The notes: generated by a model not told the origin, from the sequence alone. 64,000 nt of DNA from Elusimicrobiota bacterium (GCA_030696455.1 JAUYSH010000091.1:30048-94047); one strand, 5' to 3'; positions 34,233 through 44,251 are shown, counted from the stretch's first letter. Made by a program: numbers and translations.

Positions 34233-35717
34233 TCAGTCCGCGGCTTGGGAGGCGATGCGGCTCGCGTTGGCCATCACGGCGTAGGTGAAGGTCGAGGAGG
34301 GAAGGGAGGGCAGGACGGAGGAATCCACGAGATGCACGCGCTCATGGCCCTGCAGGCGCCCCTGAACGTCCGTTTGCCAGGGCCCCGGCGTACTCCTCAT
34401 GGGGAACGTGCCGCCGGCGTGGTTGCCCTCGCCGGGGAGGCCGATCTTGAGCATGAACGAGAGCGGCCTGAAGCCGAGTTCCCCGGAACTGCCCGCCAGC
34501 TTCGCCGCTACGCGGCGCACGGCGGCTTTGGACGCGGAGGCGTCGCCGGCCGCGACGGTCAGGCGGCAGTCCTCGCCGCGGCCTTCGGCCGTGATCCTGA
34601 CCGGGACGCCTTTATCCGAGTGCAGGTAGCCCTGGATCGCCATCAGGCGCGGGGCGAAACGCCGCTTCACGGCGTCCGCGAGCGGGCCGGCCCAGGCGGC
34701 GGCGCCCGCCAGGCGCTCGGCGATGACCTCGTTGTGGCCGTAGAGCTGAAGATGGACGAGGCGGGGCGAGGTCTTGGGGTCGTCGAGCTCGAGATAGAGC
34801 TGGGCCAAGGTGTGGAGCTTCTCCTCCGGGGCGCCGGGAACGTCCCGGTCGAGCAGGAGCGGCAGGACGAAGTAGGGCTGCGACAGCAAGGGCAGGCCCC
34901 CGGCGGGAGCGCCGAAGGAGCCGCACACAAGCCGGGCCGTCGCCAGGGGGCCGCACGCGAGAAATATTTTTTTGCCGTCGTAGACCGTCCGAGACGCGCC
35001 TTCGCGGGCCGCGTGGAGGCGCACCCCGCCGGGCCGTTCCTCGATCGCCAAAACCCGCACGCCGCCATGGTACTCGAACCCAGGCCTTTTTTTCAGCTTC
35101 TCCACCGCGTCCGCCGCGCTCCAGATCGCGCCGCGCTCGCACCCCGACAGGCAGGTGCCGTCGTACTCGCAGGCGGCGGAGTCCACGGCATGGCGGGCGC
35201 GTCCGAACGCGAAGCCGCGCCGTTTGAGCTCCGCCTCATGGCGGGCCCAATGGGCCAGGACGGACTGCGCCTGGCGCGAGTGCTTCAAAGGAGGCAGCGG
35301 GGGACTGTAAAAAGGGAAGCGCGGCGCCAGGCCGTCGACGGCGCCGGAGATGCCCAGCAGCACGGCCGCCTTCTTGTAGTGCTCATGGAGGTCCTTCGCG
35401 GCGAAAGGCCAGTCGGAAAGCTCGTCCTCCGGGAACGGCAGGACGGACGCTCCCCACACCGCCGACAGGCCGCCCTTGCCGCCCGAGGCCAGGCACCTCG
35501 TGCCTTTTTGAGCGAGCCCGGCCTCGCGGTCGGTGAGATAGGGGTAGGACGAACCGAAGACCAGCTTGCGCGCGGGGTCCTCGCCCGGCTCCTCGGCGCG
35601 GCGGGAGGCGGCTTCGAGCTCGCGGCCGATGTCGAGCATGAGGACGGGCTTGCCGGCGTCGAGCAAGGCCGAGGTCGCGGCGACGCCGGAGGGTCCCGAG
35701 CCGACGACGAGGTTCAC
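34233..35717 (-). CDS. GMC-type FAD-dependent oxidoreductase
   Basis: 494 aa. The FAD-binding start is NLVVGSGPSGVAATSALL followed by MLDIGREL. The C-terminal GMC motif reads HAGGTFPMRS...VHLVDSSVLPSLPSSTFTYAVMANASRIA, with the catalytic-region His. A CEYDGTCLSGC segment (about residues 183-193) adds a Cys cluster. The substrate is unknown; cholesterol oxidase, glucose/choline dehydrogenase and polysaccharide-cluster dehydrogenases share the fold. The GTG start is 10 bases after the GT2 gene. Confidence 0.78.
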   Translation of the reverse strand: MNLVVGSGPSGVAATSALLDAGKPVLMLDIGRELEAASRRAEEPGEDPARKLVFGSSYPYLTDREAGLAQKGTRCLASGGKGGLSAVWGASVLPFPEDELSDWPFAAKDLHEHYKKAAVLLGISGAVDGLAPRFPFYSPPLPPLKHSRQAQSVLAHWARHEAELKRRGFAFGRARHAVDSAACEYDGTCLSGCERGAIWSAADAVEKLKKRPGFEYHGGVRVLAIEERPGGVRLHAAREGASRTVYDGKKIFLACGPLATARLVCGSFGAPAGGLPLLSQPYFVLPLLLDRDVPGAPEEKLHTLAQLYLELDDPKTSPRLVHLQLYGHNEVIAERLAGAAAWAGPLADAVKRRFAPRLMAIQGYLHSDKGVPVRITAEGRGEDCRLTVAAGDASASKAAVRRVAAKLAGSSGELGFRPLSFMLKIGLPGEGNHAGGTFPMRSTPGPWQTDVQGRLQGHERVHLVDSSVLPSLPSSTFTYAVMANASRIASQAAD

Positions 35718-35727
35718 GCGGCCGCCG

Positions 35728-36603
35728 TTACGGACGCCACTGGCCGTGCATGCGCATCGAGTCGAGCACGCAGCCGGCCGTGAAGGCGAACAGCGCGCCG
35801 AAGGACGCGATCGCCGCGCACAGGGTCAGCAGGGGCGCGCCGAAGTACACGGCGCACCAGAAGAGGACGACGGACTTGAGCGCGATGAGCGCGGCGAGCG
35901 TGACGAACAGCTTGAGCGGGTTGTAGATGATCATGACCTGGGTCATCAGCTGGAGCGTGCGCAGGATGTCCCGGACGGGCTTCACCTTCGAGTGCCCCCC
36001 GGAGCGGGCGCGGAACTCGATGGGCAAGTTCTTGACGAAGCGGCCTTGCATCATGAACGACAAGGTCATCGTGGTCGTGAACGAGTAGCCGAGGCAGCGG
36101 ACCAGCGCGCGCTGGTCGACCAGGGACTTGCGCACCAGGCGCAGGCCGGAGTTCGCGTCGGGCACGCGCTCCCCGGAGACGAAGCCGGACAGGCGCAGGT
36201 ACACCCAGCGCAGGAACGCCTTGGTCGGCGTGCCCCAGAAGTGGGCGCCCTCGCGGGCGCCGATGACGAGGTCGAAGGCGGGGGCGTAGTCGAGCAGCTT
36301 GAGGATCTCGGCGGGGGGGTAGGACCCGTCCGCGTCGATCATGAGCACCCAGTCGTGCTTGGCGGCTTCGATGCCGGTCAGCAGGGCGCGGCCGTAGCCG
36401 CCGTTGGTCGGGTGCGAGATGACGCGCGCGTGCGCGGGATCGACGGCCTTGGCGGTGCCGTCGGTGGAGCCGTCGTCGACGACGAGGATCTCGAACTCCA
36501 GGCCCCGGTCCTTCAGCGCGGCATGCAGATCGGCCATCACCGGGCCGATGGCCTCGGCCTCGTTGTACGCGGGCACGACGACGCTGACGGTGAGCGCGCT
36601 CAT
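35728..36603 (-). CDS. Glycosyltransferase family 2 with membrane anchor
   Basis: 291 aa. The GT-A domain has VVVPAYNEAEAIG, VDDGSTDGT and MIDADGSYP (DxD-like), covering residues 1-215. Two membrane helices near the C-terminus (about residues 225-275) fit polyprenyl-phosphate glucose/mannose synthase-like enzymes (DPM1/GtrB type). It may supply a lipid-linked sugar. It is translated in a run ccdA-tlpA-GT2-GMC. A TAGGAT box overlapping the tlpA stop may allow separate transcription. Confidence 0.85.
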   Translation of the reverse strand: MSALTVSVVVPAYNEAEAIGPVMADLHAALKDRGLEFEILVVDDGSTDGTAKAVDPAHARVISHPTNGGYGRALLTGIEAAKHDWVLMIDADGSYPPAEILKLLDYAPAFDLVIGAREGAHFWGTPTKAFLRWVYLRLSGFVSGERVPDANSGLRLVRKSLVDQRALVRCLGYSFTTTMTLSFMMQGRFVKNLPIEFRARSGGHSKVKPVRDILRTLQLMTQVMIIYNPLKLFVTLAALIALKSVVLFWCAVYFGAPLLTLCAAIASFGALFAFTAGCVLDSMRMHGQWRP

Positions 36604-36609
36604 GGGTGC

Positions 36610-36615
36610 ATCCTA
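36610..36615 (-). promoter_or_regulatory. Possible -10 box for the GT2 gene at 36603
   Basis: TAGGAT on the minus strand, 6 bases before the ATG. It abuts the tlpA TAG stop, so it may be fortuitous. Confidence 0.3.
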
Positions 36616-37113
36616 CTACTTCGCGAGCGCCGCTTCGACTTCGGCGCCGAGGGCGGAGATCGACTTGGAGCCGAACTGGCGCTTGAGCACCATTCCGTCG
36701 CGGCCGATCAGGTACGCCGTCGGCAGTCCGGGGACGATCCAGCCCTTGGGCGGGCTCTCGCCGCCGTGGAGGATGACGGGGTAATTGATCCCCATCTTCT
36801 TCGCGAAAGGCGGGACGTCGCCGAGCTCGTCGTCCATGGAGACGCTCAGGACGACGAAACCCTCGGGCCCCAGGGCCTCCTGCAGCTTCACGAGGCCGGG
36901 GATCTCTTCCTTGCACGGGTCGCACCAGGTGGCCCAGAAATCCACGAGCACGACCTTGCCCTTGTGCTCGGCCAGCGACGCGGTCCCGCCGCCGAGCACC
37001 GGGCCCGACAACGGGGCGGCGGGCTCGGGCGCGGCGGAGGGCGGCGCCGAAGGCTTGCACGCCCAGGCGAGCAGAAGGACCGGCAGGAGGCCGCGGCGCC
37101 AGGTCGTCGTCAC
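36616..37113 (-). CDS. TlpA/ResA-like thiol-disulphide lipoprotein
   Basis: 165 aa. A lipoprotein signal ends LLLAWAC (Cys19). A Pro/Ala linker leads to a thioredoxin fold with the redox site WATWCDPCKEE (CxxC as CDPC) and the cis-Pro region GLPTAYLI. It is anchored in the envelope and most likely reduces partner disulphides with electrons from CcdA. The GTG start overlaps the ccdA stop. The divergent msrBA gene suggests that exported methionine sulfoxide reductase is one client. Confidence 0.88.
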   Translation of the reverse strand: MTTTWRRGLLPVLLLAWACKPSAPPSAAPEPAAPLSGPVLGGGTASLAEHKGKVVLVDFWATWCDPCKEEIPGLVKLQEALGPEGFVVLSVSMDDELGDVPPFAKKMGINYPVILHGGESPPKGWIVPGLPTAYLIGRDGMVLKRQFGSKSISALGAEVEAALAK

Positions 37114-37844
37114 AGGAGGAAGCGGTCGAGGAACTTGGGCGTGAAGCGGTTGAGCCAGGAGAGCTTATCGAGGAAGATCAGGAGCCCGACGGCGACGAGC
37201 AGGAGGCCGGCGGCGATCTCGCCCTTGCGGATGTGCTTCTTGTAGCGCACGAAAAAGCGCATGAAGCGGGAGACGGCGAAGCCGGTGAGCACGAACGGGA
37301 TGCCCAGGCCGAGGGAGTACACCAGGAGCAGGGACATGCCCTGGCCGACGGTCTCGCGCGTCGCGGCGATGGCCAATATGCCCGCGAGGATGGGCCCGAT
37401 GCACGGGGTCCAGCCGAAGGCGAAGGCCAGGCCCATGAGGAAGGAGCCGACGTAGCCGGCCTTGAAGGCCGCGGTGTCGGCGCGCTTCTGATAGTAGAGC
37501 CACTTGATCGGCAGGACGCCCGTCAGGTGCAGGCCGAACAGGATGACAATCCCGCCGGCGAGCTTGCTGACGAGCACGGCCTGCTCGGCCAGGACGCGGC
37601 CCACCGTGGTCGCCGTCGCGCCGAGCAAGGTGAAGACCACCGAGAAGCCGGCGACGAAGCACAAGGACTCCCAGCCCGCGTGGCGCATGCGGGTCTTGTC
37701 GTCGCCCCCGGCCGAGAGCTCCTCGAGGGTGAGGCCCGACATGAAGGAGATGTAGCCCGGCACCAGGGGCAGGACGCACGGGGACAGGAACGACACGATG
37801 CCTCCCAGGAACGCCGCGCCGAAGCCGACCGTATCGTTTCCCAT
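37110..37844 (-). CDS. ccdA: Cytochrome c biogenesis protein CcdA (thiol electron carrier)
   Basis: 244 aa with six to seven membrane helices. The two redox Cys are in FLSPCVLPLVPGYISF and GWTPCIGPILAGIL, the paired signature of the CcdA/DsbD-beta family. It passes electrons from cytoplasmic thioredoxin to TlpA outside. The start is ATG 37844; the upstream in-frame extension has no hydrophobic or conserved content. The ATG is preceded 7 bases earlier by an extended -10 box. Confidence 0.93.
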   Translation of the reverse strand: MGNDTVGFGAAFLGGIVSFLSPCVLPLVPGYISFMSGLTLEELSAGGDDKTRMRHAGWESLCFVAGFSVVFTLLGATATTVGRVLAEQAVLVSKLAGGIVILFGLHLTGVLPIKWLYYQKRADTAAFKAGYVGSFLMGLAFAFGWTPCIGPILAGILAIAATRETVGQGMSLLLVYSLGLGIPFVLTGFAVSRFMRFFVRYKKHIRKGEIAAGLLLVAVGLLIFLDKLSWLNRFTPKFLDRFLL

Positions 37845-37851
37845 TGTTTGA

Positions 37852-37860
37852 ATCCTATCA
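37852..37860 (-). promoter_or_regulatory. Extended -10 (TGATAGGAT) for ccdA-tlpA
   Basis: On the minus strand it ends 7 bases before the ccdA ATG with no ribosome-binding site between. It is divergent from the msrBA promoter about 45 bases away. Confidence 0.55.
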
Positions 37861-37898
37861 TTTCGTGTAATCCCGGCGGGCCGTCCGCCACTCATGAG

Positions 37899-37907
37899 TG
37901 ATATGAT
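37899..37907 (+). promoter_or_regulatory. Extended -10 (TGATATGAT) for msrBA
   Basis: It ends 7 bases before ATG 37915, the codon that also begins the signal peptide. This supports 37915 over the upstream ATGs at 37894-37906. Confidence 0.55.
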
Positions 37908-37914
37908 GAACCGG

Positions 37915-38949
37915 ATGATGACGCGTCTCGTTGCCGTGATGCTTATCTCGTCGGCCGCCGTTCACGCCGCCGCGGCCCCTCATAAGAAGGAGAACAAAGT
38001 GACCTACTCGAAGCCCTCGAAGGACGAGCTCAAGAAGACCTTGACCCCGGAGCAGTTCGCCGTGGTGTGCAACGCCGCCACCGAGCCCCCCTTCCAGAAC
38101 GCCTATTGGAACCACAAGGAGCCCGGACTCTACGTGGACATCGCCAGCGGCGAGCCGCTGTTCTCCTCGACCGACAAGTTCGACTCCGGCACGGGCTGGC
38201 CCAGCTTCACCAAGCCGGTCGATCCCGCGAACATCGTCGAGAAGAAGGACCGCGAGTACGGCATGATCCGCACCGAGGTGCGCTCCAAGCACGGCGACAG
38301 CCACCTGGGCCACGTCTTCGACGACGGCCCCAAGGCCCAGGGGGGCCTGCGCTTCTGCATCAACTCCGCCTCCCTGCGCTTCATCCCCGTCGCCGAGCTC
38401 GAGGCCGAGGGCTACGGCCGCTTCCTGCCGCTGTTCGCCAAGGCCAAGACGGACGCCAAGACCGAGACGGTCGAGCTCGCGGGCGGCTGCTTTTGGGGCA
38501 TGCAGCACATCCTGCGCAAGATCCCGGGCGTGATCTCCACCGACGTCGGCTACGCCGGGGGCCAGGTCAAGAACGCGACCTACCGCGACCACGAGGGCCA
38601 CGCCGAGGCCGTGCGCGTCGAGTACGATCCCGCCAAGCTCACTTTCGAGCAGCTCCTGCGCTGGTACTTCCGCATGCACGACCCGACGACGAAGGACCGC
38701 CAGGGAAACGATAAGGGCTCCTCCTACCGCTCGGCGATCTTCTACCGCAGCGAGGAGCAGAGGAAGACGGCCGAGGCCTTCATCGCGCGGCTGAACAAGA
38801 AGGGGAAGTGGGGCGCGCCCATCGTCACCGAGGTCAAGAAGGCGGATCAATACTGGAAAGCCGAGGAGGACCACCAGGACTACCTGAAGAAGCGGCCGGA
38901 CGGCTACACCTGCCACTTCCTGAGACCGGAATCGGTGCTCGGCGACTGA
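37915..38949 (+). CDS. msrAB: Exported fused methionine sulfoxide reductase MsrB-MsrA
   Basis: 344 aa. The signal peptide [18 protein letters not shown] is complete from ATG 37915. The MsrB domain (residues about 25-160) has the catalytic Cys in [11 protein letters not shown] and lacks the usual zinc Cys pairs. The MsrA domain (about 170-340) has GGCFWGMQ. Together they repair both stereoisomers of methionine sulfoxide in the envelope, as the Neisseria PilB fusion does. The divergent ccdA-tlpA pair would supply the reducing power. Confidence 0.93.
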   Translation: MMTRLVAVMLISSAAVHAAAAPHKKENKVTYSKPSKDELKKTLTPEQFAVVCNAATEPPFQNAYWNHKEPGLYVDIASGEPLFSSTDKFDSGTGWPSFTKPVDPANIVEKKDREYGMIRTEVRSKHGDSHLGHVFDDGPKAQGGLRFCINSASLRFIPVAELEAEGYGRFLPLFAKAKTDAKTETVELAGGCFWGMQHILRKIPGVISTDVGYAGGQVKNATYRDHEGHAEAVRVEYDPAKLTFEQLLRWYFRMHDPTTKDRQGNDKGSSYRSAIFYRSEEQRKTAEAFIARLNKKGKWGAPIVTEVKKADQYWKAEEDHQDYLKKRPDGYTCHFLRPESVLGD

Positions 38950-38968
38950 ACGCGCGGCCGCCGCGGGA

Positions 38969-39430
38969 TCAGTAGCTGATCGTGCGGCGGGGGGCGGTGA
39001 AGCGCCGATCCTTCGCGGGCTTCAGGAATTGCAGGTGGTGGACGGGGCCGCCATACGCCCGGAAAGGGTCCTTGTTGTAGCGGGCCTTATAGTGGTCGTT
39101 CACCTCGACCGGAATGTCCTCCTCGTCCTCCGCGCTGATGAAGCGCTTGTAGGCCGCGGCGTCATTCCAGAACATGGCGTGGATGATCTCCTTCGCGGCG
39201 AACTTCGCCCGGTAGTGGTCCGAGACCGCGATCAGCTCGTCGTCGGTCATGTCCGGCGGGATCAGGACGACGAGCCGCAGCACCTTTTTGGAACGGTGCT
39301 CCTTGCCTCCCATGAGATACATCGACTCGGCGCTGTGGAGCTCTGTGGTGCGCCGCACCGGCGAGGGAGCGCCCGCCCACGCGGCCTGGGCGGCGAGCAC
39401 GGCGGTCAGCAGCGCGGCGATGATCCTCAT
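38969..39430 (-). CDS. Exported protein of unknown function
   Basis: 153 aa from ATG 39430, where the signal peptide MRIIAALLTAVLAAQAAWA begins. The frame is open 36 bases further upstream, but a TACGCT box lies in that part. The mature protein is rich in charged and aromatic residues (LVVLIPPDMTDDELIAVSDHYRAKF, then HAMFWNDAAAYKRFISAEDEED). No family is recognised. It converges with msrBA at a 19-base gap. Confidence 0.65.
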   Translation of the reverse strand: MRIIAALLTAVLAAQAAWAGAPSPVRRTTELHSAESMYLMGGKEHRSKKVLRLVVLIPPDMTDDELIAVSDHYRAKFAAKEIIHAMFWNDAAAYKRFISAEDEEDIPVEVNDHYKARYNKDPFRAYGGPVHHLQFLKPAKDRRFTAPRRTISY

Positions 39431-39437
39431 GGGACAG

Positions 39438-39443
39438 AGCGTA
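39438..39443 (-). promoter_or_regulatory. -10-like box for the gene at 39430
   Basis: TACGCT on the minus strand ends 7 bases before the ATG. Fits the leaderless pattern; weak on its own. Confidence 0.35.
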
Positions 39444-39480
39444 GCCGCTCCGGCCGTCTTTTTCAAGGGGCCGGACGCTC

Positions 39481-40326
39481 TTAACCGCCGTCGTCCCCGT
39501 CGCCGGAGTCGGCGGGCGGGTCCGGCGCGGGCGCCGCGTCGTCGGGGTCGATCTCGCCGTAGTCCTCGTCGGTGTCGAGGCTCAAAGCCGGATCGCCGAA
39601 GGAGACCACGATCGACGTGTTCCAGGTCCGGTCCACCCGCATGATCCCGGGCGGGGGCCGGTGGTTGAACTCATAGTCGAAGGACATCCGCAGGGAAAGC
39701 CTCTTGGATAAGGGCGCGGTCAAGGTCGAGACGAGCTGGTGACGGCTGTCGGAGCCCTTGCGCAGGTTGTGCGTGTACTCCGCGTCCTGCTCGAAGGAGG
39801 CGCGCGGGCCGAACGCATAGGTGTATTTGCCCGTGGCCTTGTAGGAATCGCCCCGGTGGTTCACGTCCTGGATCTCGTGCTCGAGGATCTGCCCGCCGCC
39901 CGCCTCGAGCTCGAGCATCGACCGTTTGGTCTTGAAGACCCGGTGGCCGAGACCGGCGGAGAAGTCGAAGCGGTAGCGCAGGCCCGCGAAGCGGTCCCGC
40001 TTCCACAAGAGCTTCTCGAAGACGTAATTGTCGTCCGACCAGTACCAGCGCAGCTTCTCGAACGCCAGGAAGCGCTCCGCGGTGACGAGGTCGCGCGTCT
40101 TGCCGTGGAGCGCGCTGACCTTGGTCTCGGCGAGCCAGGACCGGCCGGTGAACTCGAGCGTATTGGCGCCGCTGAAGACGCGGCTCATCGAGTTCCCGCT
40201 CGTCTCCACGAACGAGAGCTCGACGTCGTTGCGCCAATCCCAGGCGCTCGGCGCGGCCTTCCGGGAGGCCGACGCGGATGACGGCGCGGAAAGAAGGACG
40301 AGGAGAAGCAGCGCTTTGGCGGTCAC
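39481..40326 (-). CDS. DUF481-family outer-membrane protein (YdiY-like)
   Basis: 281 aa from GTG 40326, where a signal peptide starts (ALLLLVLLSAPSSASA). The mature part alternates polar and aromatic residues in a beta-barrel manner (WRNDVELSFVETSGNS, FEKLRWYWSDDNYVFEKL, TYAFGPRASFEQDAEYTHNL) typical of DUF481 salt/stress-induced proteins. The C-terminal 30 residues are acidic and Pro-rich. It is probably an outer-membrane barrel. It is the last of four genes read from 41443. Confidence 0.75.
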   Translation of the reverse strand: MTAKALLLLVLLSAPSSASASRKAAPSAWDWRNDVELSFVETSGNSMSRVFSGANTLEFTGRSWLAETKVSALHGKTRDLVTAERFLAFEKLRWYWSDDNYVFEKLLWKRDRFAGLRYRFDFSAGLGHRVFKTKRSMLELEAGGGQILEHEIQDVNHRGDSYKATGKYTYAFGPRASFEQDAEYTHNLRKGSDSRHQLVSTLTAPLSKRLSLRMSFDYEFNHRPPPGIMRVDRTWNTSIVVSFGDPALSLDTDEDYGEIDPDDAAPAPDPPADSGDGDDGG

Positions 40327-40334
40327 GCCGTAAG

Positions 40335-40571
40335 CTAGGCCCGTCCGCCGAGGAAGGTCTGCCGGAACATCCAGAAGAAGCTGACGCTCATGAGGACGGC
40401 GTTGACCGCCAGCACGGACCGCTTGGCTCCGGCGGGGAAGAACGCGGCCAGGGCGAGCACGAAATGCGCGGGGACCGTCGCCAGGAGCAGCGGGGAAGGG
40501 GTATGCAGCGAGAACGCGCTCACGGCGAAGCAGACCCAAGACGCGGCGGACAGGCCGAAGGGAAGGTTCAT
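40335..40571 (-). CDS. Small two-to-three-helix membrane protein
   Basis: 78 aa with hydrophobic stretches (LPFGLSAASWVCFAVSAF, LLLATVPAHFVLALAAFF and VLAVNAVLMSVSFFWMF) and no recognised domain. It lies 8 bases after the stop of the exported protein gene and 8 bases before the DUF481 gene, so it belongs to that operon. The longer open frame upstream is a shadow of its neighbour. Confidence 0.6.
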   Translation of the reverse strand: MNLPFGLSAASWVCFAVSAFSLHTPSPLLLATVPAHFVLALAAFFPAGAKRSVLAVNAVLMSVSFFWMFRQTFLGGRA

Positions 40572-40579
40572 GGCCGGAG

Positions 40580-40942
40580 CTAGTCGCCGAACTCGATCGG
40601 GCACGGCTTGCTCGCGTCGGTCGAGCAATACTCGATGCGGTCCCAGTCGCAGCGCACCGAGAAGCGCCCGCCCATCACGCCGGCGCCGCTCCAGCCGTAG
40701 TTCCGGTTCCCGACCTTCAGCTTGATGCGGTCGATGAGGCAGATCGACGCGGTCTTGCCCTTCCAGTCGGAGTCGCTGCTGACGCCCCAGCCCTGGACGT
40801 TGTGGCAGACGGAGCTGACGGTGTGCAGCTCGAAATTGGCCTTGTCGCCGGTGCAGCTGTGCCACTCGATGGCGACGGAATACGCGGAAGCCGGGACGGA
40901 CAGGCCGGCGGTGAACAGGACGGCGAGAAGCGCTTTCTTCAT
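40580..40942 (-). CDS. Exported Cys-containing protein of unknown function
   Basis: 120 aa. The signal peptide is MKKALLAVLFTAGLSVPASA. The mature part has six Cys (in WHSCTG, SSVCHN, SICLID, VRCDWD, YCSTD and KPCPIE), consistent with disulphides outside the cytoplasm, and a beta-sandwich-like pattern. ATAGGAGAG provides a ribosome-binding site. The EF-hand gene ends 12 bases upstream. Confidence 0.65.
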   Translation of the reverse strand: MKKALLAVLFTAGLSVPASAYSVAIEWHSCTGDKANFELHTVSSVCHNVQGWGVSSDSDWKGKTASICLIDRIKLKVGNRNYGWSGAGVMGGRFSVRCDWDRIEYCSTDASKPCPIEFGD

Positions 40943-40954
40943 GGCTGGACTCTC

Positions 40955-41443
40955 CTATTTAAGCGGGGCCGCTGCGGCGGCCGCGTGCCACTTCGCGTAC
41001 TCGGACGCGGACACCTTGCCGTCCTTGTCCGCGTCGGCCTTCTTCAGGGAAGCGGCGAGCTCTGCCTTCGCCTTCTTGTCGCCGGGCAGCTTCGCGGCGT
41101 CCTTGTCGATCTCGGCGAAGCTCAGGCTGCCGTCGCCGTCCGCGTCCCCCTTGGCGAGCTTGGCTCCGGCCACGCGCGCGGGGTCCCCGGACATCGCGTC
41201 CTCGTGCAGCGCGAGCTCCTTGGCGGAGAGCTTGCCGTCCTTGTCGAGGTCGGCTTTCACCGCGTGATCGAGCGCCTCCCGCGCGGCCTGAAGGGCGCTG
41301 CGGCCCTTCGACGCCTTGGCGCCGGCGGCGATCTCGGCGGGCTCGAGCGAGCCGTTCTTGTCGGCGTCGAGGGACGCATCGAGCTGAGCGCGGCAGGGCG
41401 CGGCGAGGACGGCGAACAGCGCGGCCAGGAGGAGGTTCTTCAT
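40955..41443 (-). CDS. Exported EF-hand (calmodulin-like) protein
   Basis: 162 aa. The signal peptide is MKNLLLAALFAVLAAPCRA. Four EF-hand loops are visible: DADKNGSLEPAE, DLDKDGKLSAKE, DADGDGSLSFAE and DADKDGKVSASE, each with Asp at 1, 3 and 5 and Glu at 12. It is a probable Ca2+-binding protein in the envelope or medium. It heads a four-gene minus-strand unit. The start is placed by the signal peptide and the TGTTAGTAT box 7 bases upstream. Confidence 0.88.
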   Translation of the reverse strand: MKNLLLAALFAVLAAPCRAQLDASLDADKNGSLEPAEIAAGAKASKGRSALQAAREALDHAVKADLDKDGKLSAKELALHEDAMSGDPARVAGAKLAKGDADGDGSLSFAEIDKDAAKLPGDKKAKAELAASLKKADADKDGKVSASEYAKWHAAAAAAPLK

Positions 41444-41450
41444 GGGGACG

Positions 41451-41459
41451 ATACTAACA
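41451..41459 (-). promoter_or_regulatory. Extended -10 (TGTTAGTAT) for the EF-hand operon
   Basis: On the minus strand it ends 7 bases before ATG 41443. It is divergent from the promoter of the gene at 41532. Confidence 0.55.
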
Positions 41460-41461
41460 CA

Positions 41462-41490
41462 TTTTCTCAATAGTGACACCAATGAGAAAA
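41462..41490. promoter_or_regulatory. Candidate operator between divergent promoters
   Basis: TTTTCTCA (41462-41469) and TGAGAAAA (41483-41490) form a perfect 8-bp inverted repeat with a 13-base spacer. It lies between the EF-hand -10 box and the TTGACG of the gene at 41532, where a regulator could control both. Confidence 0.4.
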
Positions 41491-41497
41491 ATGACCC

Positions 41498-41525
41498 TTG
41501 ACGGGAGAAAAACCGGGGGTATACT
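41498..41525 (+). promoter_or_regulatory. Sigma-70 promoter, leaderless, for the gene at 41532
   Basis: TTGACG (41498-41503), 16 bases, TATACT (41520-41525); the box ends 6 bases before the ATG. It is the clearest full promoter in the window and matches the ncRNA promoter in both hexamers and spacing. Confidence 0.75.
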
Positions 41526-41531
41526 TCGGGT

Positions 41532-42134
41532 ATGGCTCCCTTATCAGCGGCGGTCCTGCTCGGGGCGTTGGCGGCCGGGGCGTCCGCCGCCGATCCCGCG
41601 GTCGATCCCGCCAAGCTGCGCGCGTCGCACGCGACCATCGCCAAGACGTCCATTCCCTTGTACGAGCTCGTCGATCAGTCCGACCAGGGCATGCAGTGGT
41701 CGATGAGGAATACCGCGGACGTCGGCGAGGCGTTGGAAGCGGCGAGCCGGGCGATCGCGACCCTCTACGCCCGTCATCCGAGCGCGGTCGCCGACGCCTA
41801 CGGCAACGGAACGATGACGAACATCGAAGACACCATGAAGCTGTTCGGCGGGGGCGACCTCGAGCGGGGCTGCATCTCCCACCAGTTCCGGACCTTCGAC
41901 GCGGCCTCCGCCCGGCTCGCGGGGTCCTCCTTGACCGTCAAAAAAGTCCGCATCGGCACCATCCTGCAGCACAACGCCGTGGTGATCTTTCCCACCGGCA
42001 AGGACTGGAAGCAGTCGGGCATCGTGCTCGACGCCTGGCTCAAGCAGAAAGCCGACCTCGCCCGGAGCGTCTACACCTTCAAGGACTGGGTCAGCTTCGG
42101 GGACCGGCCGCGCCTCCTTAAAGACGACGAATAG
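41532..42134 (+). CDS. Exported protein of unknown function
   Basis: 200 aa. The signal peptide is [19 protein letters not shown]. The mature part begins acidic/Pro-rich, then a mixed alpha/beta region ([54 protein letters not shown]). One Cys. No family is recognised. The start is fixed by the strong promoter whose -10 box ends 6 bases upstream. fumC follows after 25 bases and may be co-transcribed. Confidence 0.7.
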   Translation: MAPLSAAVLLGALAAGASAADPAVDPAKLRASHATIAKTSIPLYELVDQSDQGMQWSMRNTADVGEALEAASRAIATLYARHPSAVADAYGNGTMTNIEDTMKLFGGGDLERGCISHQFRTFDAASARLAGSSLTVKKVRIGTILQHNAVVIFPTGKDWKQSGIVLDAWLKQKADLARSVYTFKDWVSFGDRPRLLKDDE

Positions 42135-42159
42135 GCGCGCTTTTATATATCATCGGGGC

Positions 42160-43559
<1,400 letters not shown>

Positions 43560-43563
<4 letters not shown>

Positions 43564-44228
43564 CGATGACGAAGGGCGAGCAGGAGCTGCTGCGCCGGGC
43601 CGCGTCCGTCATCGGCCACGACCTGCGCAACCCGATGGCCGTGATCAACAACTCGGCCTACTTCGTGCGCGCCAAGCTGGGACAGGCCAAGCTCGACCCC
43701 AAGGTCGAGAAGCACCTGAAGATCATCGAGAGCGAGATCGCGCGCGCCGACAAGCTCATCGCCGACATGCTCACCTTCTCGCGTCCGTACGAGCCCGCGG
43801 CGGAGACCGTGCCGCTCGACTCCGTCGTCGGCGACGCGGTGGAGAACTACACTCCGCCCGAAGCCGGGAAGGTCGACCTCAAGCTCGGCGCCAAGGGTGT
43901 GAGCGCCAAGTTCGACGGCAAGGCGATCGGCGACGCGGTCAAGCGCCTGCTCGAGAACGCCTTCGCCGCGCAGGAAGACAAGGGCACGGTCAGGGTCGCC
44001 ACCTCGGCGGGCAAGGACGGGGTCGTGATCTCGGTGACCGATACGGGCAAAGGCGTGGACCCGAAGATCGAGGGCGTCATGTACGAGGCCTTCATGACCA
44101 CCAAGCCCAAGGGCATGGGCCTCGGCCTCGCGCTCGCGCGCAAGTACCTCGAGGGCAACGGCGGCTCGGTGACGCACGAGACCGGCGCGAAGGGCTCGAC
44201 CTTTAAACTGGTGCTGCCCAAGGCCTGA
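43560..44228 (+). CDS. Soluble histidine kinase without sensor domain
   Basis: 222 aa. It starts directly with a HisKA domain, with the phosphoacceptor His20 in [17 protein letters not shown], followed by a HATPase with ENAFAA, DTGKGVD and [15 protein letters not shown]. No sensory, PAS or membrane segment is present. It is likely driven by a partner protein or acts as a phosphotransfer node. Translational coupling to fumC is seen; no response regulator is adjacent. A 22-bp palindrome follows within 2 bases of the stop. Confidence 0.87.
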
Positions 44229-44229
44229 G

Positions 44230-44251
44230 CGACTGTTTCCGGAAACAGTCG
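44230..44251. repeat. 22-bp perfect palindrome, copy 3
   Basis: Identical to copy 1. It begins 2 bases after the histidine kinase stop and ends 12 bases before the trpD start. Confidence 0.85.

Noticed and set aside
37894..37914. Upstream ATG as the start of msrBA
   Set aside because: It would place MSDMMNR in front of a complete signal peptide and put the start codon upstream of the extended -10 box; 37915 fits both signals.
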